A stretch of 64,000 bases of DNA from PALSA-607 sp036501485 (lineage in GTDB: Bacteria; Actinomycetota; Actinomycetes; Acidothermales; Acidothermaceae). The notes beneath the pieces are model-generated. The model had not been told where the DNA came from. It ran no database searches and worked only from the letters and a program-made list of their open reading frames with translations. The stretch is taken from assembly GCA_036501485.1 (NCBI GenBank), contig DASYAG010000019.1, forward strand, positions 21,185-85,184. The letters are read 5' to 3'. Position 1 is the first letter of the stretch, and every line of letters starts with the position of its first letter. A program made the position numbers and the translations under genes. Positions 8,509 through 16,903 of this stretch are shown piece after piece.

Positions 8509-10665
8509 TCAGGTTTGGCTCGTCAGGATTTGCTCGGCGGGCAACGTGATGGTGAGCGGCGGCACCGAGGAGTCATCGAGGCCGATGCGGTTGTGCAGGC
8601 GGCGGAGCAGCAGAGGTGCGTACCAGCTGCGCTCACCGAGAACCCGCATGAACGCCGGCACCAGGATTCCGCGCACCAGCGTTGCGTCGATCAGGATCGC
8701 GAGGCCGGTCCCGAGCCCGAAGAGCTGAATGAAACTGACGTGACTGGTGACGAAGGCGAAGAAGCTCACCGCGAGCAGAGCCGCTGCCGTCGACACGATG
8801 CGTCCGGTCCGCGCGAGTCCGCCAGTGACGGCGTCCGCATTCGTTGCGCCGTGATCGTGCAGCTCCTTGATGCGACTCATCAAGAACACCTCGTAGTCCA
8901 TCGACAGCCCGAACGCGATGCAGAAAAGCAGCACCGGCATCGCGGTCGACGTGGGTGTCGGAGTGAACCCCAAAACTCTTGACAGGTGACCGAACTGGAA
9001 GATCCACACCATGGCTCCGACGGTGCCGCCGAGCGTCAGGATGTTGCCGAGCAGAGCCCGAATCGGGTGCACGATGCTGCCGGTGAAGAGGAACAGCAGA
9101 ATGAACGTGGTGATCGCAATGATCGCGCCGGCCAGCGGCAGTCGAGAACCGATCGCCTGCTTGCCGTCGATCAGAATCGCCGTGTCACCACCAACAAGAA
9201 CGTGTGCATCCGCCGGTGTCGACGTCGCACGAACGCGATCGACAAGCTGTTGTGCCGCACTCGACGCCGAGTCGTAGCCGGTCGAGAGCGTCAAGCGTTG
9301 AACGTCGAACGCCGCCGTGCTGCCAACCTGCTGGACTCCCGGCAATGTGCCGAGCTGCTGCGCGTATGAAGCCAACGCACTCGCAGGAATCGAGGGCTGG
9401 ATCAGCACGTCGATGACTCCAGGTTGCGTCGCGAAGTCGTTGCGCAACGCGTCGCCGACCTGGTGGCTGGCGTTGCTCGTCGGCAGCGCACGGTCGTCGG
9501 GAGTGCCGAAGTTCACATGCAGCAACGGAACCGCCATGAACAGCAGCACAGCAATGACCGGCAGCGCTGCGAAGGCAGGACGTCGCATGACACCCGCAGC
9601 CAGTCGGCCCCAGAACGGCGCCTCGACACTGCGCACGGTCTTGACGAAGGGAATGCGGCCGGCGTTCACCCGATGCCCCAGCAGTGCGAGCAACGCGGGC
9701 AACACGAACAGCGCTGACAGCGCAGCGAACAACGTCACGGCCACCCCGGCGTAAGCGAACGAGCGCAGGAAGTACACCGGGAACACCAGCATCGCCGAGA
9801 GTGCGGCCGCGACAGTCAGCGCGGAGAACGCGATCGTGCGGCCGGCGGTGGAGACGGATCGAACGACGGCGTCCTCAACCGAGATGCCGCCGGCCAGCTC
9901 CTCGCGGAACCGACTGACCATCAGCAGCGCGTAGTCGATCCCGAGCCCAAGCCCGAGCGCGGTGGTGAGGTTGATCGCGAAGATGCTGACGCTGGTCACC
10001 CGGGTCAGCAGGTCGAGTTCGGCGAACGTCGCGAGGATCGCCAACAACCCGACCGACAGTGGCAGCAGAGCAGCAACGACGCTGCCGAACGCGAGCATCA
10101 ACAAGACAAGAGTGAGCGGGACGGCGATGCTCTCCGCGACAGCGAGATCCTTGGTGACCTGCGTGGTGATGTCAGTGCCAAGTGCACCGCCGATTCGGAC
10201 AGTGATCGCAGAGTTATTCAGGTGCACGTAGTCGGCGAGCAGCGCCGTCGCAGTCTTCGTGGCTTGGGTGTCGTTGCCGACAACACGAGTCAAGATGAGA
10301 CCGTCAGTGCTGTCCTTCGACCGCAATCCAGGGCTCGACGTTGCCCAGTACGACGTCACACCCGAGAGCCGGGGATCCGCAGCCAGCCGTATAGCCAGCA
10401 TTTCCCCGGCGGCCGCGACAGCCGGAGAGGAGACTGTTCCGGTGCGCGCGTGCACCAAGAAAATCATGTCCGGCTCGCCGCCGAACTTCTGATCGAGTAG
10501 CGCGGTCGCGCGGCTCGACGCCGATTTCGGATTGTCGAAACCGCCGCCGAGCAGTCGGCCGAAAACGCCGACGCCGAGTACAGCCGACCCCGCCAACACG
10601 ACCAGCCCGAGAACAAGCACGAGCCGTGCGCGGGTCACGATCATGTGGCCGAGTTTGTCGAACAT
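8509..10665 (-). CDS. MMPL family RND-type membrane transporter
   Basis: 718 residues. The start at ATG 10665 has GAAGGAGACC immediately upstream; a longer open frame to 10869 overlaps another small gene and is not used. Standard two-repeat layout: first helix (LVLVLGLVVLAGSAVLGVG), extracytoplasmic domain ~35-185, five helices, conserved GLGLGIDYALLMVSRFREEL (residues ~240-260), second extracytoplasmic domain ~405-530, then a second bundle with FGLSMDYEVFLMSRIKE. The paired GxGxDY/SMDYE motifs carry the proton-relay acids of MMPL proteins. These pumps export lipids or hydrophobic compounds; the substrate here is unknown. Co-directional with the S33 hydrolase and the small protein upstream. 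Confidence 0.92.
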   Translation of the reverse strand: MFDKLGHMIVTRARLVLVLGLVVLAGSAVLGVGVFGRLLGGGFDNPKSASSRATALLDQKFGGEPDMIFLVHARTGTVSSPAVAAAGEMLAIRLAADPRLSGVTSYWATSSPGLRSKDSTDGLILTRVVGNDTQATKTATALLADYVHLNNSAITVRIGGALGTDITTQVTKDLAVAESIAVPLTLVLLMLAFGSVVAALLPLSVGLLAILATFAELDLLTRVTSVSIFAINLTTALGLGLGIDYALLMVSRFREELAGGISVEDAVVRSVSTAGRTIAFSALTVAAALSAMLVFPVYFLRSFAYAGVAVTLFAALSALFVLPALLALLGHRVNAGRIPFVKTVRSVEAPFWGRLAAGVMRRPAFAALPVIAVLLFMAVPLLHVNFGTPDDRALPTSNASHQVGDALRNDFATQPGVIDVLIQPSIPASALASYAQQLGTLPGVQQVGSTAAFDVQRLTLSTGYDSASSAAQQLVDRVRATSTPADAHVLVGGDTAILIDGKQAIGSRLPLAGAIIAITTFILLFLFTGSIVHPIRALLGNILTLGGTVGAMVWIFQFGHLSRVLGFTPTPTSTAMPVLLFCIAFGLSMDYEVFLMSRIKELHDHGATNADAVTGGLARTGRIVSTAAALLAVSFFAFVTSHVSFIQLFGLGTGLAILIDATLVRGILVPAFMRVLGERSWYAPLLLRRLHNRIGLDDSSVPPLTITLPAEQILTSQT

Positions 10666-10717
10666 GACGGTCTCCTTCGGAAGCTTGATCATGGTGTGAA
10701 GCTCATGGATGGAGTGC

Positions 10718-10915
10718 TCAGTTGCGTGGTCGTGGCAAGTCGGAACGGTCCAGGAGGTCTTCGATGGCCTTGAGCAACTCGAGAACCCCGGAGAACCTCG
10801 TCCATCCGGTCGCGATGTCGGGACGGATCTGACCCTCGAGCCGACCGTCCGCACTGCGGGAGACCTCAAGTAGGAGGTGCGCCGACTGCGTCGTTGCTTC
10901 GCGCGCTGTATCCAT
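10718..10915 (-). CDS. Small conserved protein upstream of the MMPL exporter
   Basis: 65 residues, mainly polar with the block GWTRFSGVLELLKAIEDLL. Similar small proteins occur in actinobacteria, as I recall, but no function is assigned. Start ATG at 10915 lies directly in the conserved promoter repeat, with a possible leaderless start (a GATAGAG word a few bases upstream). First gene of the small-protein, MMPL and hydrolase operon. Its first seven codons survive in the deleted copy at 6248. Confidence 0.65.
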   Translation of the reverse strand: MDTAREATTQSAHLLLEVSRSADGRLEGQIRPDIATGWTRFSGVLELLKAIEDLLDRSDLPRPRN

Positions 10916-10987
10916 GGCTCTATCGAACGGCCGGACGGCGACGGTGTCCCGAGGGCGTGACCCTAGGTCCGACCCTGGTTTTTGCAG
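10879..10987 (-). promoter_or_regulatory. Promoter region of the MMPL operon, direct repeat copy B
   Basis: Near-identical to 6210-6318. Contains GACCCTAGGTCCGACCCT (two GACCCT words around a CCTAGG palindrome) about 45-65 bp upstream of the small-protein start, a candidate operator. The adjacent LuxR-type regulator ends only 32 bp upstream, so it is an obvious candidate regulator. Confidence 0.55.
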
Positions 10988-11018
10988 GGTGAGATGCCGG
11001 ATGAGATGCAGAGCTCGA

Positions 11019-13745
11019 CTACCGGAGCGACGCCGGCAGTTCGCGCCGGGAGGCGATCCCGAGCTGCTGGAAGATGTTGCGCAGGTGGTATTCCACCGTC
11101 TTCACCGAGAGGTACAGCTCCTCGGCGATCTCTTTGTTGGTCTTGCCGGCGGCGGCGAGACGGGCGACGGCGAGCTCCGCGCGGCTGAGCCCAAAGGTCG
11201 CCGGAGCCGTAGCAACCACCGGCACCGACAGTGCGGCGAGCTCAGCCGCGCAGGTCTGCACGTAGGGGTCCGCCCCAAGCTCAGAGAAGAGCCCATGAGC
11301 TGCCTCGAGGAGTGAAACGGCGGCCGGCCGATCAACCGACGCACGCTTGCGGCGTCCGTCATCAAGCTTTACCAACGCCTGCTCGAACGGCATCGACACA
11401 CCGATCAACCGTGCCGCCGCAAATGCCGCGTCCGTGCCGGCAACATCGCCACGAGCAAAGGCGAGACTGCCTTGGCATCGAGCAAGCGAGAGCGCGGCCG
11501 ACGCCAACCCGCCGTCCGGCATTGACGACGAGAACGCATCGAGTGCCGACTGCGCATCGTCAAGCCGGTCGATGCCGATCAATGCGTCGGCTTCCATCGC
11601 ACGCCAGTTGAAGATGCCAGGACGCCCGCCGACGTCGTCGAGCTTCGTCGCGCGCACCGACTCCGTCGCGGCGAGCACCGCAAGCCAATCGCCACGCGCA
11701 CATCCGAGGGCCGCCGCAGCAACGGCAGCAGCAGCGATCGCCAATACAGTCGGAAAACGGACGGCGGCTGCTCGCGCAGCGGCCACGTTGGCCCGAGCTG
11801 CCGGCCATTGTCCGCGAAACGCGAAGACCTGGGCCGCCTGCCCATGCGCCCGAGCTAGGTCCAACGGGCGATCGGCGTCCTGCGCCAGCGAGATCGCTAC
11901 CTCCGCATGCGCGAGCGCTGCGTCCCAGTCACCGCGACGAAAGTGCGCATCACTTAGGTATGTCAGGCACGGCACCGGGTACGTCGACGGCAACCCGGCG
12001 CGCAGGCGCGCCGCCGCAACAGCCAGATCGGCGATCGCTGCGGACAGGTCGTCGGTGTACACCCTGAGCATCCCGCGCATGATCAATGCGTCGGTGTCCG
12101 CAAGTGGCACCTCGTTCGGCGAAGCAGGCAAGAAGCCCAGCGCCATCAGGCCGGATGTGCTGCGGCCCGCTGTGGCAAGTGCGTACGCCTGCGCCGTACA
12201 CGCCATCGCGCGCAACGGCGAGCCCGCGACCGTGGCCTCAACTGCCCGGCTCGCCCAGTCAAGACCTTGCTGAGGTCGACCGGAGATCGCCATGAGGTTG
12301 GCCAGCGATGTTGCCGCGCGAGCGCCGATCTCGGTTTCGACCACGCGATCGTGCGTTTCCCAAGCAGCCAGGAGGCGCTGCTCTGCAGTGGGCGACCCGG
12401 TGAAGACTCCGAGTAGTCCGACCAAAGCGTCGCACCGAGCGCTGCTGGCGGTGCACGAACTCAAGACCCGCGCCGCTGCCGCCGTGTCGGCAGAACTCAG
12501 CAGCACAGCTGCGGCGTCGAGCAAACGACGTTCGCGATCGGCGGCCGCTAACGACAAGGCCGCCGCCTGTTCCATCGCCCACGCAGAAGCCGCAGCGTCA
12601 CCCGCGTCTGACGCGGCCCGCCCGGCCGTTTCGAGTTCCCTTGCGAGCTCCTCATCGGGGCCGAGTGACGCCGCGACCCGGTGGACCAATCGGGGTCGGC
12701 CGGCGAGTAGATCGGCTGCTCGCGCGTGCAGCGCCCGGCGCCGCGTCGGGCTCAGGTCGTTGTAGATCGCGGCCCGATACAACGGATGCGCGAACGTCAC
12801 CTCCGACGAGCCACTCTCCGCGACGAGTTCGGTCGCGATGGCCCCGTCGACCTCGTGCGGCGAGCCCGCCAGTTCCGCGAGTGCCATCACGACGGACGTC
12901 GGCGAGTGCTGTCCGAGCACCGCTGCGGCTGCAAGGAATGCTTGCGTCGACGCCGGCAGCGCTCCCACTCGGGTCAGGATCACCGACGACAACCCTCGAG
13001 GCGCCGGGAGTCCAGCATTTCCCGCCGGGCTCAAGCCCTCGACACCAATCTCGTCGAGTAACGCCCGGCAGTAGAGCGCGTTGCCTTTCGTGTGCACCGC
13101 GAGCTCGGACGCTGCCCTGTCGGACAACGCACCCAGCCCGAGGTCACTCGCCAGTTGGGTGAGGTCGGCGGAACTCAGACCGCCGACACGGATCTTGGTT
13201 ACTCGAGAGTCGCCGGCGACGAACCGTGCCCAAGCGGCGTCGTCCAACTCACCTGTGCGACTCGATACGACCGTCAGCACCTTGTCGGCGCGCAACCTTC
13301 GCAAGGCGAACAGGAGGGCACGCGATGAGGGCCGATCCACCCACTGAAGGTCTTCGATCGAGACAACGACCACCTGGTCGGCGTCCTGCAACTGATCGAA
13401 GAACGCGAGCAGCTGCGACCCGGCCGCGATCGGATCAAGCCCGGGCTCGGTGAAGGTTCCAGGGTGCAACTGGTCGACGATTCCGTACGACAGCAACGTC
13501 TCTGCTTCGTCGCCACCGACTTCAACGATCACGGCGTCGGGAATCGAGCCAAGGAAGTGAGACAGCAAGGTCGATTTGCCCGCGCCGGCTTCGCCCTCGA
13601 TGAAAACGATCTGCGGCTGACCCGTTCGGGCGGCGGCGAGACGCTGCTCAAGGATGTGGAGTTCGGGCTGCCGCCCAACGAAGCCAACTGTGGCGCTCAC
13701 GAAGTTCACGGTACTGGCCGCAGTCGCGACAAGTAGTCGGGCCAT
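11019..13745 (-). CDS. LuxR family transcriptional regulator with N-terminal ATPase (LAL-type)
   Basis: 908 residues from the ATG at 13745; a longer frame to 14093 runs under the divergent MFS gene and is rejected. Walker A is GEAGAGKSTLLSHF (about residue 45) and Walker B is VVVVSIEDLQWVD. The middle is TPR-like helical repeat. The C-terminus has a LuxR helix-turn-helix (LSRAELAVARLAAAGKTNKE then IAEELYLSVKTVEYHLRNIF). Such large ATP-binding LuxR regulators switch on nearby catabolic or export genes on binding a ligand or inducer. Divergent from the MFS transporter and just upstream of the MMPL operon; either is a likely target. Confidence 0.92.
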   Translation of the reverse strand: MARLLVATAASTVNFVSATVGFVGRQPELHILEQRLAAARTGQPQIVFIEGEAGAGKSTLLSHFLGSIPDAVIVEVGGDEAETLLSYGIVDQLHPGTFTEPGLDPIAAGSQLLAFFDQLQDADQVVVVSIEDLQWVDRPSSRALLFALRRLRADKVLTVVSSRTGELDDAAWARFVAGDSRVTKIRVGGLSSADLTQLASDLGLGALSDRAASELAVHTKGNALYCRALLDEIGVEGLSPAGNAGLPAPRGLSSVILTRVGALPASTQAFLAAAAVLGQHSPTSVVMALAELAGSPHEVDGAIATELVAESGSSEVTFAHPLYRAAIYNDLSPTRRRALHARAADLLAGRPRLVHRVAASLGPDEELARELETAGRAASDAGDAAASAWAMEQAAALSLAAADRERRLLDAAAVLLSSADTAAAARVLSSCTASSARCDALVGLLGVFTGSPTAEQRLLAAWETHDRVVETEIGARAATSLANLMAISGRPQQGLDWASRAVEATVAGSPLRAMACTAQAYALATAGRSTSGLMALGFLPASPNEVPLADTDALIMRGMLRVYTDDLSAAIADLAVAAARLRAGLPSTYPVPCLTYLSDAHFRRGDWDAALAHAEVAISLAQDADRPLDLARAHGQAAQVFAFRGQWPAARANVAAARAAAVRFPTVLAIAAAAVAAAALGCARGDWLAVLAATESVRATKLDDVGGRPGIFNWRAMEADALIGIDRLDDAQSALDAFSSSMPDGGLASAALSLARCQGSLAFARGDVAGTDAAFAAARLIGVSMPFEQALVKLDDGRRKRASVDRPAAVSLLEAAHGLFSELGADPYVQTCAAELAALSVPVVATAPATFGLSRAELAVARLAAAGKTNKEIAEELYLSVKTVEYHLRNIFQQLGIASRRELPASLR

Positions 13746-13793
13746 ACTGCAGGTGAGCCCGAGACTTCGAGCGCCTACCCCGACAGGGGATTG

Positions 13794-15041
13794 ATGACAT
13801 CGCTTGCGGGCCCACAGCGTTCGGCCCGCTGGCAGATGCTTGGAATCATCTGTCTTGGCGTGATCGCGCTGACCCTGAACTGGTTCGACGTTGCACCCGC
13901 GTTTCCGCGGATCGGCAGCGAGTTCCATGTCGGGCTCGGGTCGCTGAGTTACCTCATCTCGTTGTACATCGTCGGGTACGGGCTCGCGCACATTCCGAGC
14001 GGAATGCTGGCCACGGCGATCGGTCTGAAGAAGACCGTGGTGCTCGGTCTGATTGTGCAGGGATTCGCCGGCGTGATGTCGGGGTTGTCGCACAACTACA
14101 CCGAGCTCGAGGTGTTCCGCGTCGTCAGTGGAATCGGCGGATCGGTGTTCATTGCAGTCGGCTGGGCCGCAATCGTTGTCTGGTTCGACGGAAAAGATCT
14201 GACGCTCGCGCTAGGAGTCTTTGGCGGAGCCGCGTTCAGTGGCGGAGCCGCACTGGCCCTGTACGTGTGGCTCTATGTGCAGCGAGCGACGAGCTGGCAT
14301 GCGTCACTCGTTCTTGCCGGCGCGTTCGAATTGCTTGTCGCGGTCGCAACCTTCGCGATGTTTCGCATCCCCGACAGGGCGGCGACACTCGGCGGGGTGC
14401 GGTTCGACCGTGCGGCGATGCGAACCCTGCTAGCGACCAGAGACCTGTGGATCTACGGCATCGCGCTGCTCGGAGGATACGGCGCGTACTTCACGACCTC
14501 ACAGCTGTTCGCCGAGTACGCGACGCTCGACCGGCACCTTGCAGCGTCTTCGGGAGGCTTGCTGTCAGCGGTCATCTTGCTGGCCGGAGTCCCGGCCAGC
14601 TTGGTCGGCGGTTACTGGGCCGACCGCAGCACGAACCTGCGGGCGTTCATCATCGGGTCACTAATCGCCGTTGCGGTGCTGCTCGTCTTGATCCCCGTCG
14701 TACCGACAGGCGCGCTCTGGGTGCTTGGCATCGGCATCGGTTTTTTCACGATCTTCGGGTTCGCGGCCTGGTCGGCAGTGCCGGCTCGGGTGTGCCACAT
14801 CGACTACGAACACATCGGGACGGCAACCGGTCTGATGCTCTCGCTCGCGGCTGTCGGTGGCTTCTTCATTCCGATCGTCTTCGGGCACCTCGCGTCGCGG
14901 ACGAGTTTCGATACCGGCTGGGTGTTCCTTGCCATCGTCTCGTTTGTCTTCGCGTTCGTTGGACTTGCCGGCCGCAACCCCGCAACAGACCGCGAGCGCG
15001 ACGTCTTGGCCTCATCCCAGAGGCGGACCTCCTCCGTATAG
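13794..15041 (+). CDS. MFS transporter
   Basis: 415 residues with twelve hydrophobic helices. Typical MFS features: first helix LGIICLGVIALTLNWFDVAP, loop 2-3 region SGMLATAIGLKKTVVLG, and a second-half repeat YWADRSTNLRAFIIGS. It resembles metabolite/H+ symporters of the NarK/oxalate-formate-like branch (12-helix); the substrate is not predictable. ATG at 13794 is preceded by AGGGGA; a TTG at 13791 is the alternative. Only 48 bp separate it from the divergent LuxR regulator, a classic regulator/target arrangement. Confidence 0.9.
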   Translation: MTSLAGPQRSARWQMLGIICLGVIALTLNWFDVAPAFPRIGSEFHVGLGSLSYLISLYIVGYGLAHIPSGMLATAIGLKKTVVLGLIVQGFAGVMSGLSHNYTELEVFRVVSGIGGSVFIAVGWAAIVVWFDGKDLTLALGVFGGAAFSGGAALALYVWLYVQRATSWHASLVLAGAFELLVAVATFAMFRIPDRAATLGGVRFDRAAMRTLLATRDLWIYGIALLGGYGAYFTTSQLFAEYATLDRHLAASSGGLLSAVILLAGVPASLVGGYWADRSTNLRAFIIGSLIAVAVLLVLIPVVPTGALWVLGIGIGFFTIFGFAAWSAVPARVCHIDYEHIGTATGLMLSLAAVGGFFIPIVFGHLASRTSFDTGWVFLAIVSFVFAFVGLAGRNPATDRERDVLASSQRRTSSV

Positions 15042-15053
15042 ATCCTCCCTTGC

Positions 15054-15328
15054 GTGGACTTGGTCGGCACGTCCGTCCAGGCAGACGGGGAGCTAGCTGT
15101 CTGCCCTACAGGACAGGTGGCAACTGGCGGCGGCAGCTACGGCCTCATCAGAGTTGCGGCAACGGGTGCGACTCAGGAAGCCGCCGATCTCTTCCTGTCC
15201 TATCTCCCGCGTTCGACGGCACTGGCTGGGAGCCCGACTTCAGTCGCCTGGACGGGCAGGACTTCGATCCGACCGAACAACTTGACGTCACCGTGTTTGT
15301 CGTCTGTATCGACGGCACGATCGGCTGA
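15054..15328 (+). pseudogene. Frameshifted 5'-truncated remnant of a secreted repeat protein
   Basis: In one frame 15054-15206 reads VQADGELAVCPTGQVATGGG and on to LFLSYLP; from about 15207 a different frame continues the same domain as FDGTGWEPDFSRLDGQDFDP and VTVFVVCIDGTIG then stop at 15328. The pattern CPxGxVxxGGG...GTGW...VxVxCxxG is a recurrent module of secreted actinobacterial proteins, usually behind a signal peptide. There is no signal peptide here and a 2-bp insertion (or 1-bp loss) near TATCTCCCGC breaks the frame, so it is a decayed fragment. Confidence 0.65.
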
Positions 15329-15366
15329 CCCTTTCACTCTTGTCGAATCCGATCGGTCGCTCTAGA

Positions 15367-15377
15367 GTAACCGTTAC
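15367..15377. promoter_or_regulatory. Inverted repeat, likely ArsR operator
   Basis: GTAACcGTTAC is a perfect 5-bp inverted repeat two bases before the ArsR start codon. A repressor bound here would block transcription start or initiation, consistent with the autoregulation usual for ArsR proteins of the SRPBCC-linked type. Confidence 0.6.
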
Positions 15378-15379
15378 CT

Positions 15380-15709
15380 ATGAGCAACCAATCAGCAGAC
15401 GTCATTTTCGATGCGCTCGGCGACCCCGTGCGCCGCCGAATCCTGGAACTTCTTCGCGACGGCCCTTCGCCGGTCGGCCAACTGGCTGACCGGCTTCCGG
15501 TCGGTCGACCAGCGGTCAGCAAGCACCTGAAGGTGTTGAGCGGCGCCGGTCTGATCGAACACCAAAGCGTCGGCACTAGAAATCTGTATTCGCTCGCGCC
15601 CGCCGGATTGGCCGTCGCGCAGCAGTGGCTGGTGCGCACCTGGGACGTCGCACTGGCCCGTTACACAGCCGCCGTGAGAACCCCTAAGCCATCGAGGAGA
15701 TCGCGATGA
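15380..15709 (+). CDS. ArsR family winged-helix regulator
   Basis: 109 residues. FDALGDPVRRRILELLRDG and VGRPAVSKHLKVLSGAGLIE form the standard ArsR wHTH, followed by a beta wing (HQSVGTRNLYSLAPAG) and a C-terminal dimerisation helix. No cysteine metal sites, so it belongs to the non-metal-sensing branch commonly paired with AHSA1/SRPBCC genes. Stop overlaps the next ATG by 4 bp, so the two are co-translated. Confidence 0.93.
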   Translation: MSNQSADVIFDALGDPVRRRILELLRDGPSPVGQLADRLPVGRPAVSKHLKVLSGAGLIEHQSVGTRNLYSLAPAGLAVAQQWLVRTWDVALARYTAAVRTPKPSRRSR

Positions 15710-16494
15710 GTCCCCTTGCACCCATCCGGCGCGAAGTCCTCGTTGACGCAGACCCCGTTCGAGCATTCGTTGTGTTCACCGAGCAGATCGGGAGCTGGTG
15801 GCCGGTCGCATCGCACAGCGTGCACGGTGAAGGTTCAACGGTCATCTTCGAGAGCAACCATTTCATCGAAGTCGCCGGCGATGGGCAACGAATCGAGTGG
15901 GGCACCGTCACCGAATGGCTGCCAGGAGAACGCCTCGCATTCAACTGGTATCCGAGCGCGGACGCCGACCGTGCGAGCCACGTCACGGTTAGCTTCGCCG
16001 CCATCAACGAGCAGACCTTGGTGACCCTGGTTCACGCAGGGTGGGAAGTGTTCGCCGACCCGGCAGATACCCGCGCCGAGTACGACGAGGGTTGGCCGGT
16101 AGTGCTCGCCGGACTCGCGGAACACATAGCCAACGCCGAATTAGAGCAGGACGACGGTGATGACACGTGGGTCGCGCTGCTGCATCGCCCAGGCCCAAAC
16201 GCACCGCGCGAAGGTTCCGTCTTCGAGGCACCCGGCTTCGGTGACCACGTCGCGTTTCTTTCCCGAATGCGCAACGAGGGACTACTAGTCGCGGCCGGTC
16301 CGTTGCTCGACGCCGCCGGTGAGGGCATGACCGTGCTGCGGCTTCCCGGCGCGAACCGATTGGACGAAGCACGCGACCTGGCCATGAAGGCAGATGCAAG
16401 CGTGGCCAACGGTTTCTTCACTGTAGAAGTTCGACCGTGGCAGGTCATGCTGCAAGCCGTACCGCCTGTCTTGACTGGCAGCGAAGGCGATTGA
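15706..16494 (+). CDS. SRPBCC (AHSA1-like) / YCII-like fusion protein
   Basis: 262 residues. The first ~140 form an SRPBCC domain (VLVDADPVRAFVVFTEQIGSWWP, then GTVTEWLPGERLAFNWYP and VTLVHAGWEVF). The remainder is a YCII/dimeric alpha-beta barrel domain (TWVALLHRPGPNA, DHVAFLSRMRNEGLLVAAGP, FFTVEVRPWQVML). The first domain has a hydrophobic ligand pocket; YCII domains resemble muconolactone isomerases. The two usually occur as separate proteins. Coupled to the ArsR gene, which may sense the same small molecule. No enzymatic activity is certain. Confidence 0.88.
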   Translation: MSPLAPIRREVLVDADPVRAFVVFTEQIGSWWPVASHSVHGEGSTVIFESNHFIEVAGDGQRIEWGTVTEWLPGERLAFNWYPSADADRASHVTVSFAAINEQTLVTLVHAGWEVFADPADTRAEYDEGWPVVLAGLAEHIANAELEQDDGDDTWVALLHRPGPNAPREGSVFEAPGFGDHVAFLSRMRNEGLLVAAGPLLDAAGEGMTVLRLPGANRLDEARDLAMKADASVANGFFTVEVRPWQVMLQAVPPVLTGSEGD

Positions 16495-16534
16495 CGATGG
16501 TACTTAAGGAACGCATCGAATGCGGAGGCAGCTG

Positions 16535-16885
16535 ATGTCGGCCGCCGAAATCGACGGCCACCTGGGCCAACTCGAGGAGCCGAAACACTCGACGCTGCAA
16601 CAGCTGCGCCGCGACATCCTCAGCGTGGTCCCCGACGCTGAGCAATGCCTGTCGTACGCCGTGCCTGGATTCAATGTTGCCGGCAAAACTATCGCCGGGT
16701 TTGCCGCCTTCAAGAACCACCTGAGCTACCTCCCCCACAGTGGCTCGGTGTTTGCACAATTAGCTAATGAGCTGGCTGCTTATCAGAAATCGACCGGCGC
16801 GCTGCGCTTCGCGGTCGACCAACCGCTGCCTCGCGAGCTGGTCGAGAAGTTGATCGTTGTTCGACTGCGACTGTCGGGCCAGTGA
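16535..16885 (+). CDS. DUF1801 (YdhG-like) domain protein
   Basis: 116 residues from the ATG at 16535, which has GGAGG six bases upstream; the ATG at 16520 has none. IDGHLGQLEEPKHSTLQQLR, ILSVVPDAEQCLSYAVPGF and IAGFAAFKNHLSYLPHSGSV are the DUF1801 blocks, a small SRPBCC-unrelated alpha/beta fold sometimes linked to iron-chaperone-like roles. Function unknown. Follows the SRPBCC gene in the same direction. Confidence 0.88.
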   Translation: MSAAEIDGHLGQLEEPKHSTLQQLRRDILSVVPDAEQCLSYAVPGFNVAGKTIAGFAAFKNHLSYLPHSGSVFAQLANELAAYQKSTGALRFAVDQPLPRELVEKLIVVRLRLSGQ

Positions 16886-16903
16886 ACCCCGTACCGTGAC
16901 GCC

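Noticed and set aside
10666..10869. Longer N-terminus for the MMPL transporter
   Set aside because: It would overlap the small gene at 10718-10915, and the ATG at 10665 has a strong GAAGGAG ribosome binding site.
13746..14093. Longer N-terminus for the LuxR-type regulator
   Set aside because: It runs under the divergent MFS gene; the translated sequence is low in hydrophobics and lacks family similarity.
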